Made by a program: the position numbers and the translations under genes. DNA of 8,517 bases, taken from Candidatus Micrarchaeota archaeon UBA95. Its GTDB lineage: Archaea > Micrarchaeota > Micrarchaeia > Norongarragalinales > Norongarragalinaceae. Shown in pieces: positions 1 through 5,164 of the stretch. Positions within the stretch are counted from its first letter, which is position 1, and each line of letters begins with the position of its first letter. The DNA is taken from NCBI GenBank assembly GCA_002499405.1, contig DALH01000021.1, forward strand, positions 6,377-14,893, read 5' to 3'. The notes under the pieces are model-generated. The model did no database searches. It saw only the letters and a program-made list of their open reading frames with translations, and was not told where the DNA came from.

Positions 1-358
1 CGATGCCGCGCACATTGTCCGCCAGCCATTTCCGCGCCTTTTGTGAAGGCATTGCAAGCGCTTTTGGAAGCGCCGATTTGACCTTGCGCGCGTTCACGAT
101 GTTGGCGGCCTTCGCGTTGTGGAAGCGCACGCCGCACTCCTTGAGGTAGGCGGCCAGTTCCCCCGCATTCAAGCAGTCAAAGTTTTCGGGGCGCTCCTGC
201 GCTTTCAGTCCGGCACGCGCCCGGGAGTTTGCGGTGGTCAGGCAAAAACAGAGTTCGTGGAAGTGTTTCTGGTTGGCTTTGAGTTCTTGCACGCGCGAGC
301 GAATTCGTTTGCCCGCCTCACTTCTTTTTAAGCGGTTTATCCTGGTTGCAAGTTTCAT
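1..358 (-). CDS. ogg: N-glycosylase/DNA lyase, Ogg2 type (N-terminal part, cut by window edge)
   Basis: The visible 119 residues match the N-terminal half of archaeal Ogg2 8-oxoguanine DNA glycosylase/AP lyases, base-excision enzymes that remove 8-oxoguanine. The signature is ELCFCLTTANSRA at about residues 35-47, followed by GVRFHNAKAANIVNAR at about 76-91 and ADNVRGI at the cut. In the family this last stretch leads into the helix-hairpin-helix, and the catalytic Lys and Asp would lie beyond base 1, so activity cannot be judged here. I chose ATG at 356-358 because it keeps the basic helix before the ELCFC motif that relatives have (here GKRIRSRVQELK). This makes the gene overlap the DUF1858 gene by 41 bases in another frame, with no clear Shine-Dalgarno site. 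The next in-frame start, GTG at 290-292, would remove part of that helix. It is the last visible gene of the nrd operon, so it is probably co-transcribed with anaerobic dNTP synthesis. Family call is firm; the start is less so. Confidence 0.85.
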   Translation of the reverse strand, partial: MKLATRINRLKRSEAGKRIRSRVQELKANQKHFHELCFCLTTANSRARAGLKAQERPENFDCLNAGELAAYLKECGVRFHNAKAANIVNARKVKSALPKALAMPSQKARKWLADNVRGI

Positions 359-542
359 TTAGTTTTTTCACTAGTTCGTCCACGTCTTCGTCCGAGAAGC
401 CGTGCGCCTTTGCGCCCTGCTCGATTGTTTCAAGCCGGGCCATGGCGCACCCGATGCAGCCCATGCCGGCGGCCATGAAGACGCCCGCGCTTCCCGGGTG
501 TTTTTCCACCACGACGCGAATCAAGTCGGTTTTCCTAATCAA
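318..542 (-). CDS. DUF1858 domain small protein with CxxC motif
   Basis: A 74-residue protein consisting almost entirely of a DUF1858 domain. The marks are the HPGSAGVFMAAGMGCIGC segment (Cys29 and Cys32), then the ETIEQGAKAHG helix start, and an ELVKKLNETC end. The family occurs alone or attached to hybrid-cluster or iron-sulfur repair proteins in anaerobes; its biochemical role is not settled, and the CxxC pair suggests metal, cluster or thiol chemistry (inference). I chose a TTG start at 540-542 because it overlaps the nrdG stop as TTGA, parallel to the ATGA overlap one gene upstream. It also gives the usual domain length, starting MIRKTDLIRVVVEKHP. A longer reading starting at 704 would lie almost wholly inside nrdG and adds no family sequence; later ATGs would cut off the first helix. 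The tail (QDKPLKKK) is basic. Its place behind nrdG hints at a link to radical or iron-sulfur maintenance of the reductase. Confidence 0.8.
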   Translation of the reverse strand: MIRKTDLIRVVVEKHPGSAGVFMAAGMGCIGCAMARLETIEQGAKAHGFSDEDVDELVKKLNETCNQDKPLKKK

Positions 543-1222
543 ATCCCGCGCGCCTCGCACGTCTTGAAGAAGGGCTTGAGCTTGTTGCATAACGTGCGCA
601 ACTCGTCGGGCGGATAACCCGGCTTCCCCTTTAATTCTGGGTTCACCAAGTCCGTGCTGGAAACAAATTGTTGGAGGTAGTAGGCGTTGCTTCCCTTGAG
701 CCATTCCCCTATGGCGAGCGCATCCTCCTCCGAATAGAATTCGGGGACGACCGTGGTTCGGAACTCGTATTCCTTTCCGGAAGACCGGATGATTTCAACG
801 CTTTTTTTCACGGAGTCGCGCGCGTCCACGCCCGCCACGCTCTCGTATTTTTCTAAGGGTGCTTTTATGTCCATTGCAACGTAGTCCGCGAATGGCAGGC
901 ACTCGCGGAGGCGGTCTGGGAACGAGCCGTTCGTGTCCAGTTTCACGTCAAAACCGTAATCCTTGATTTTTTTGAGGAATTCGGGCGCGTCTTCGTGAAT
1001 CAGGGGCTCGCCGCCAGTCACGCACACCCCGTCCAGCCACTCCCTTCTTTCCTCCAGAAAATTCCAGAAGTAGTCCTCCGGCATTTGTTTGGGTTTTCCC
1101 GTAACCAGTTCCGGGTTGTGGCAGTAAGGGCAGCGGAAGTTGCATCCCGCCGTGAAAACGGTGCACGCCACCCTGCCCGGGTAGTCGACCAGCGTGTTCT
1201 TCTGCAATCCCGCCAGAATCAT
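539..1222 (-). CDS. nrdG: Anaerobic ribonucleoside-triphosphate reductase activating enzyme (radical SAM)
   Basis: A 227-residue radical-SAM activase that would use S-adenosylmethionine and a [4Fe-4S] cluster to place the radical on the glycine of the class III reductase. The cluster motif is CNFRCPYC at residues 27-34 (Cys27, Cys31, Cys34). The SAM-binding GGEP follows at 70-73, then KLDTNGS at about 94-100, AMDIKAP near 116-122, RTTVVP near 155-160 and a YYLQQF strand near 181-186. Length and motif order fit the longer NrdG type common in archaea and anaerobic bacteria rather than the short E. coli type. The ATG at 1220-1222 overlaps the stop of the glycyl-radical gene as ATGA, with GGAG just before it, so translation is probably coupled. 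Activase and its 55-residue substrate could thus be made in step. The radical glycine here sits on a separate small protein, so this enzyme may act on that protein alone or on the assembled complex. Confidence 0.95.
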   Translation of the reverse strand: MILAGLQKNTLVDYPGRVACTVFTAGCNFRCPYCHNPELVTGKPKQMPEDYFWNFLEERREWLDGVCVTGGEPLIHEDAPEFLKKIKDYGFDVKLDTNGSFPDRLRECLPFADYVAMDIKAPLEKYESVAGVDARDSVKKSVEIIRSSGKEYEFRTTVVPEFYSEEDALAIGEWLKGSNAYYLQQFVSSTDLVNPELKGKPGYPPDELRTLCNKLKPFFKTCEARGI

Positions 1223-1386
1223 TTCTCCGCCTTGTCTTCGCTGAAATCCGAGCAGTCGGGTTCTGCGTATTCAAGGCGGTCCTTGAATTCCTCGCGTTTC
1301 CCCTTGTTCCAGTTCTGCACGGGCCGGTAGTATCCGACGACCCGCGAGTAAACCTCGCACTTTTTTCCGCACTCGTCGTTGTCCAT
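1219..1386 (-). CDS. Stand-alone glycyl-radical subunit of class III ribonucleotide reductase (split NrdD C-terminus)
   Basis: A 55-residue protein equal to the C-terminal segment of class III NrdD, encoded apart from the catalytic barrel. It contains CEVYSRVVGYYRPVQNWNKG (residues 10-29), the glycyl-radical loop of archaeal-type NrdD. Gly18 in RVVGY is the predicted radical residue. A charged tail follows, with Cys45. ATG at 1384-1386 is chosen because AAGGAGGT ends six bases before it and because upstream sequence in this frame is antisense-free shadow of nrdD. The upstream gene ends 14 bases earlier in a different frame, and the stop is shared as ATGA with nrdG. In known NrdD this loop inserts into the barrel beside the active-site cysteine, so the small chain should dock on the 816-residue protein; by analogy, GrcA/YfiD supplies a replaceable glycyl-radical part to pyruvate formate-lyase. 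Cys6 and Cys10 might complete a zinc site with the large chain (inference). It is too short for many gene callers. Confidence 0.9.
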   Translation of the reverse strand: MDNDECGKKCEVYSRVVGYYRPVQNWNKGKREEFKDRLEYAEPDCSDFSEDKAEK

Positions 1387-1392
1387 TGTTTT

Positions 1393-1400
1393 ACCTCCTT
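1393..1400 (-). promoter_or_regulatory. Strong Shine-Dalgarno site for the glycyl-radical gene
   Basis: On the minus strand AAGGAGGT directly follows the TAA stop of the fused reductase gene and lies six bases before the ATG at 1386. It is the strongest ribosome-binding site in the window. It shows that the small gene is translated by its own initiation or by reinitiation, not made only by a frameshift. Confidence 0.85.
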
Positions 1401-3851
1401 TTAATCGTCCCTCGCGAGAACCTTTTCCCCGGGTTGCGCCTTCCTCCCGCACGGGCACGTGAAGTGTTCGCCGGGTATGTAGCCGTGTTCGGGGCACACG
1501 CTGAATGTGGGCGTAATGGAGAAGTAAGGGAGCCGCGTGGTGTACGCGATTTTCCTTACCATGGAGCGGCACGCCTTCCAGTCGCTCACTTTTTCGCCCA
1601 AGAACGTGTGGAACACGGTGCCCCCCGTGTAAAGGGGCTGCAATTCGTTTTGGTGTTTGAGCGCTTCAAAAACGTCGTCGGTGGCGTCCACGGGTATCTG
1701 CGTGGAGTTGGTCAGGTATGGTTCCTCGTGGCCCGACGTGATGATGTCCTCATACATTTTCTTGTCGGTTTTTGCGAGGCGGTAGGACGCGCCTTCGGCG
1801 GGCGTGGCCTCCAAATTGTAGAGGTTGCCGGTTTCCCGCTGGTAACCCTTGATTCTTTCGCGCATGAAGTTCAGCGTTTCAATTGCGAATTCCTTGCCTT
1901 CGTCCGTGAACAGGTTTTTGCCGAGGAGGTTGAGGCACGCCTCGTTCATTCCGCAGAGTCCTATTGTTGAAAAGTGGTGGTCGAAGTCGCCCAAATACGT
2001 CTTGGAGTAGGGCATCAACCCGTTCTTCATGTTGCTGTCGGCCACCTTGCGCTTGATTTCCAGGGAATTCCTTGCGAGGTCCATGTAGTGGCCGAGTTTC
2101 TCAAAGAATCCGGCCTTGGTTTTGGCTTCGTATGCGAGCCGGTTCACGTTCAAGGTCACGACGCCCACGCTCCCGGTCTGCTCCCCCGCGCCGAACAACC
2201 CGTTGCCCTTGTTGCGCAACTCGTTGAGGTCGAGGCTTAGGCGGCAACACATGGAGCGCACGCTTGACGGGTCCAGGCCGCTTCCAACGTAGTTCTGGAA
2301 GTAAGGCGTGCCGTAACGCGCCGTCATCTCGAAGAGGAGGCGCGCGTTGTCGCTGTTCCAGTCGAAGTCCTTCGTGATGTTGTAGGTGGGAATCGGGAAA
2401 GTGAAAATCCTTCCGAGGGCGTCGCCCTCCTTCATCACCTCCAGGAAGGCGCGGTTAATCATGTCCATTTCCTTCTGGCAGTCGCCGTAAGTGAAGCCCG
2501 TGGGTTTGTCGCCGATTATCGCGGGCTCGTCCTTCATGTCGCTCGGAACCGTCCAGTCAAAGGTGAGGTTCGTGAAAGGCATCTGGCTTCCCCAACGCGA
2601 GGGAATGTTGAGCGAGAAAATCATTGTCTGCATTGCCTGTTTAACCTGCTTGTAGGAAAGGTCGTCCTTTTTCACGAAGGGGGCGAGGAGGGTGTCAACG
2701 CTTGAAAACGCCTGCGCGCCCGCGAACTCCATTTGGGTGCATCCCAGGAAGTTCACCATCTGGTGGACCACTACGTCCAGGTGTTTGGCGGGTTTTGCGT
2801 CCACCTTGTTCGGGACGCCTCCAAAGCCGCGGACGAGGAGGTTTTTGAGGGACCAGCCCGCGCAGTAACCAACTATGCCGGCGGACAAGTCGTGGATGTG
2901 GAAGTAGCCGTCGCGGTGCGCTTCCGCAATTTCCGGCGAATACATTTCGTTGAGCACGTAGTTCGCTATGACCGAGCCCGCCGTGTGAAGCATCAATCCG
3001 GAAAAGGAGTAGTCAACGTTGCTGTTCTCCTTCGTGCGCCAGTCGCTTTGCTTGAGGTAGCCCTCCATCACGTCGTGGATGTCTATGAACGTGCTCTTCA
3101 TGTCGCGCATCTTCGCGTGTTGCTGGCGGTAAATTATGTACGCCTTCGTGGTCTTGGCGTGGCCGCCTTCAATCAAGACCTTTTCCACCACGTCCTGAAT
3201 GTCTTCAACGCTGGGTTCAGTGAAACCGAGCACGTTCAATTCGGCGACCGCCTTGTCGGCGAGTTCGCGTGCCTGCTTCTTGTTCCTTTCGCCGACGGCG
3301 ATTGACGCCTTGTAAATTGCGTTGGTTATGCGTTCGCGTTCGAACGGCACGATTCGCCCGTCGCGCTTGCGAACCTTCTTGATTTTGTTTACCACGCGGT
3401 CCTGCGCGTCCTTCAAGGAACTGGCCTCCTTTTCAAAGTGCTCAATTGATTCGAACGCGCGGAAAACCGATGCAAATCGGAGATAGGAAACTTCGTCCAA
3501 GGGCCTCAACTTCTCCAAGGCCTTGTCGCCTATGACCGTGCTTTCAACTTCTTCGCCGTATTCGTCGCGGCACTCCTTCTCTATTTCCGCAACGATTTCG
3601 TCCACCCGTTCCTCGGTGACCGGCCTCTTCTCGCACGCCTTCAACAAGCCGGCCTTCAACTTTTCGGGACTGAAGGACTCCTTCAAGCCCGTCTTCTTCG
3701 TTACCGTGAGGTCCAGGTCTTCCACGCGCTCGTAAGTGGTGAACCTTTTCCCGCACGAAATGCATTCGCGGCGCCTGCGGTTCGTGGAATCATCGCTGGA
3801 GCGCTTGTCAACCACCTTAACATCTTCACTCCCACAAAACGGACATTTCAT
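1401..3851 (-). CDS. nrdD: NrdR-NrdD fusion: transcriptional repressor joined to class III ribonucleotide reductase catalytic chain, lacking the glycyl-radical segment
   Basis: An 816-residue protein in three parts. Residues 1-150 resemble a whole NrdR repressor: a zinc ribbon with Cys3, Cys6, Cys30 and Cys33, the NRRRRECISCGKRFTTYERV segment, and an ATP-cone ending RFASVFRAF. Residues about 155-250 are a second ATP-cone (KVRKRDGRIVPFERERI), the allosteric nucleotide domain usual for NrdD. Residues about 255-816 are the anaerobic reductase barrel, which reduces ribonucleoside triphosphates to dNTPs. Marks are HIHDL (318-322), GYCAGWSLKNLL (328-339), NFLGCTQMEFAGAQAFSS (367-384) and RSMCCRLSLD (532-541), whose second cysteine is the likely thiyl-radical residue. 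The C-terminus has SVCPEHGY and TCPCG (Cys786, Cys799, Cys801) and then stops; the glycyl-radical loop is the next gene. ATG at 3851 is chosen over an in-frame ATG at 3896, since NrdR proteins begin at the MKCPFC ribbon and a G-rich GGGGGGTTGA lies just upstream. Domain calls are firm; DNA binding by the fusion is inferred. Confidence 0.93.
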   Translation of the reverse strand: MKCPFCGSEDVKVVDKRSSDDSTNRRRRECISCGKRFTTYERVEDLDLTVTKKTGLKESFSPEKLKAGLLKACEKRPVTEERVDEIVAEIEKECRDEYGEEVESTVIGDKALEKLRPLDEVSYLRFASVFRAFESIEHFEKEASSLKDAQDRVVNKIKKVRKRDGRIVPFERERITNAIYKASIAVGERNKKQARELADKAVAELNVLGFTEPSVEDIQDVVEKVLIEGGHAKTTKAYIIYRQQHAKMRDMKSTFIDIHDVMEGYLKQSDWRTKENSNVDYSFSGLMLHTAGSVIANYVLNEMYSPEIAEAHRDGYFHIHDLSAGIVGYCAGWSLKNLLVRGFGGVPNKVDAKPAKHLDVVVHQMVNFLGCTQMEFAGAQAFSSVDTLLAPFVKKDDLSYKQVKQAMQTMIFSLNIPSRWGSQMPFTNLTFDWTVPSDMKDEPAIIGDKPTGFTYGDCQKEMDMINRAFLEVMKEGDALGRIFTFPIPTYNITKDFDWNSDNARLLFEMTARYGTPYFQNYVGSGLDPSSVRSMCCRLSLDLNELRNKGNGLFGAGEQTGSVGVVTLNVNRLAYEAKTKAGFFEKLGHYMDLARNSLEIKRKVADSNMKNGLMPYSKTYLGDFDHHFSTIGLCGMNEACLNLLGKNLFTDEGKEFAIETLNFMRERIKGYQRETGNLYNLEATPAEGASYRLAKTDKKMYEDIITSGHEEPYLTNSTQIPVDATDDVFEALKHQNELQPLYTGGTVFHTFLGEKVSDWKACRSMVRKIAYTTRLPYFSITPTFSVCPEHGYIPGEHFTCPCGRKAQPGEKVLARDD

Positions 3852-3858
3852 TTTCAAC

Positions 3859-3874
3859 CCCCCACATGTTGTGT
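3859..3874. promoter_or_regulatory. NrdR-box-like sequence next to the nrd start codon
   Basis: CCCCCACATGTTGTGT fits the NrdR-box pattern as I recall it (acaCwAtATaTwGtgt) at most of the strongly conserved positions, best in the right half (TTGTGT). It contains CACA-TGT-TGTG, a small inverted repeat at 3863-3873. The ten bases TGTTGTGTTT at 3867-3876 recur exactly at 3953-3962. The site abuts the ribosome-binding region of the fused reductase, so a bound protein could block early elongation by RNA polymerase. Assignment rests on pattern only. Confidence 0.4.
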
Positions 3875-3920
3875 TTTTACGGCTCCCCAACCACAATTCC
3901 GAGTAAGAATGGCATTTGGG

Positions 3921-3930
3921 TTTTTAAATG
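3921..3930 (-). promoter_or_regulatory. TATA-like box for the nrd operon
   Basis: Minus strand reads CATTTAAAAA, preceded by the purine-rich GGCAAAA, a plausible TFB element. A start about 25 bases on would fall near 3898-3901 and give a leader of roughly 47 bases with the G-rich ribosome-binding region. A second TATA-like sequence at 4036-4044 is a rival. Confidence 0.45.
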
Positions 3931-3940
3931 TTTTGCCAAA

Positions 3941-3995
3941 GTTACCACTAACTGTTGTGTTTGTGCGACAAACTAAACACTAATAGTGGTAGTTT
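3941..3995. promoter_or_regulatory. Large dyad upstream of nrd with two NrdR-box-like sites (candidate operator)
   Basis: A near-palindrome of about 55 bases is centred on GCG at 3965-3967. The inner arms are GTTTGT (3959-3964) and ACAAAC (3968-3973); the outer arms are TACCACTA (3943-3950) and TAGTGGTA (3984-3991). Within it, CCACTAACTGTTGTGT (3945-3960) matches 11 of 16 positions of an idealised NrdR box. ACACTAATAGTGGT (3977-3990) contains two good half-sites with a shortened centre. The two are about 31-32 bases centre to centre, three helical turns, which is the usual spacing of tandem NrdR boxes. Because the gene downstream begins with an NrdR domain, self-repression is an attractive reading. 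The dyad could instead form an RNA hairpin at the 3' end of the aldolase transcript. Confidence 0.5.
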
Positions 3996-4024
3996 CGGCG
4001 TTTTTACCCACCAATTAAGGGATA

Positions 4025-5152
4025 TTACTTCAAGGTATTTAAATGTTGCTTTACTTTTTCGGCGCTTCCAGCACTCTTGAATGCGTCAAAAAACTTTAGT
4101 GCGTGCTCCCTGCACAACCCGCGCAGTTCCCGCGTGGTTGCCTCGTCAATCGCATACAACTCGTTGTAGAACTGCTTGTGCGCTTTCTTGGAGTATTTCC
4201 CGAAGATTTCCTCGTCGCTCTTCATTCCCTTGGCGCGGCCTTCCTCCCCGAATTTTTCAAGCACCCATCCGCGAACGAGTTGCATCAATTCCGGTTGGCG
4301 CTCGTCAAGCACCTGCCATGTGAGGTTCTGCCAGTACGTGCCCACGTTGCCCTTGGTGATGTCGCCGTGCGGAAACTTTTCCTTGATTAAATGCAGAGGG
4401 GTGCCCGTGATTCCGTGCTGGGCTATGCGCGTTTCCAGTCCCTCCTCGCGCAACGCCTTTGCAACGGCTTTGGTCTGGGGAATGTCTATGCTCACCTGTT
4501 CCACGAGTTTGCCGCCCTCGTAAATGTTTCCGTGAGTTGAGCCGTTCGCAATTGCGAGCACTTGCGGGTTCACGTTGTTTTCATTCAACGCCTTCACGAA
4601 GGTGACTGCTTCCTCGGGCGACGTCACGACGAACCCGGCCTCGCTTTTCCGCCCGATTTCGCCCACCTCAACTTCCAGGCCCGCGTCAATTCCCGCCTTC
4701 GCGTAGATGTGTTTAGCGATTTCCGTGCTTACGCGGATGTTTTCGCTCAACTCTTCGCGCAGGTTGCCTCCCGCGTGGTTGAACAAGAATGAGGCGTCAA
4801 TTGCGAACGAGGTGTAACCAGCCGCAATCTGCGCATCCACCAACTGCTTTATTTCCTGCAGTTCTCCTGCGGTGCCCTTCTTCACGGTGAGGTGGTCGGC
4901 GTGCAACGCCCACACGGCGTCCCCCGCCTCCTCGTTGCACCAATTGGAGTAAGCCGTGGGGGTGAGCCCCGTGTAACCGCCGTCCAGCCCGCACTCGCTC
5001 TTGGCGAGCTCCATTATCACGGCGGAATCGGTTTGCCGAGCCGCGTCAAAGATTCCGGCGACCACGCCCTTGGCAAATCGCGTGTTGCACGCCATTGTTA
5101 TGCATTTCTCGTCGCGCAACGCGTCAAACAAGTGTTTTCCCTTCACCTTCAC
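4025..5152 (-). CDS. fba: Class II (zinc) fructose-1,6-bisphosphate aldolase
   Basis: A 375-residue class II aldolase that would join glyceraldehyde 3-phosphate and dihydroxyacetone phosphate to fructose 1,6-bisphosphate, or do the reverse, in the cytoplasm. The metal and catalytic motifs stand in family order: HADH at 84-87, with catalytic Asp86 and zinc ligand His87; AGYTSFAIDAS near 111-121; LEVEVGEIG at 159-167; NGSTHG at 203-208 (His207); and AQHGITG at 244-250 (His246). All three zinc histidines are therefore present. The C-terminal part, after KGNVGTYWQN, is longer and more divergent than in E. coli FbaA, so this belongs to a distant class II branch. A related ketose-bisphosphate substrate is possible. 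It starts at GTG 5150-5152 with GAGGTGGGG ending five bases before it, overlapping the stop of the phosphatase gene 12 bases upstream. The pair is an operon making fructose 6-phosphate. Confidence 0.88.
   Translation of the reverse strand: MKVKGKHLFDALRDEKCITMACNTRFAKGVVAGIFDAARQTDSAVIMELAKSECGLDGGYTGLTPTAYSNWCNEEAGDAVWALHADHLTVKKGTAGELQEIKQLVDAQIAAGYTSFAIDASFLFNHAGGNLREELSENIRVSTEIAKHIYAKAGIDAGLEVEVGEIGRKSEAGFVVTSPEEAVTFVKALNENNVNPQVLAIANGSTHGNIYEGGKLVEQVSIDIPQTKAVAKALREEGLETRIAQHGITGTPLHLIKEKFPHGDITKGNVGTYWQNLTWQVLDERQPELMQLVRGWVLEKFGEEGRAKGMKSDEEIFGKYSKKAHKQFYNELYAIDEATTRELRGLCREHALKFFDAFKSAGSAEKVKQHLNTLK
4036..4044 (-). promoter_or_regulatory. Second TATA-like box upstream of nrd, inside the end of the aldolase gene
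   Basis: Minus strand reads ATTTAAATA, a good archaeal TATA match. A transcript starting about 25 bases on (near 4015) would carry the dyad at 3941-3995 in its leader and place the NrdR-box-like sites downstream of the start, where a bound repressor could block elongation. It overlaps coding sequence, so it may be chance. Confidence 0.3.
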
Positions 5153-5164
5153 TTTTTCCCCACC

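Noticed and set aside
1387..1403. Sequencing frameshift or programmed frameshift joining nrdD to the glycyl-radical segment
   Set aside because: A TAA stop, a perfect AAGGAGGT and an ATG at correct spacing all occur in the junction, which indel error would not create; no slippery sequence is evident before the stop. Raw reads should still be checked.
1386..1970. A 194-residue open frame on the plus strand opposite nrdD
   Set aside because: It is antisense to the well-recognised reductase C-terminus and has no family features; the open frame follows from GC-rich third positions of the real gene.
2733..3305. A 190-residue plus-strand open frame within nrdD
   Set aside because: It lies wholly opposite conserved reductase and ATP-cone coding sequence, and its Val/His-rich composition is typical of antisense reading.
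3852..3896. A 15-residue longer start for the fused reductase (ATG at 3894-3896)
   Set aside because: NrdR proteins begin at the zinc ribbon, the extra residues are not family-like, and the candidate control region would become coding.
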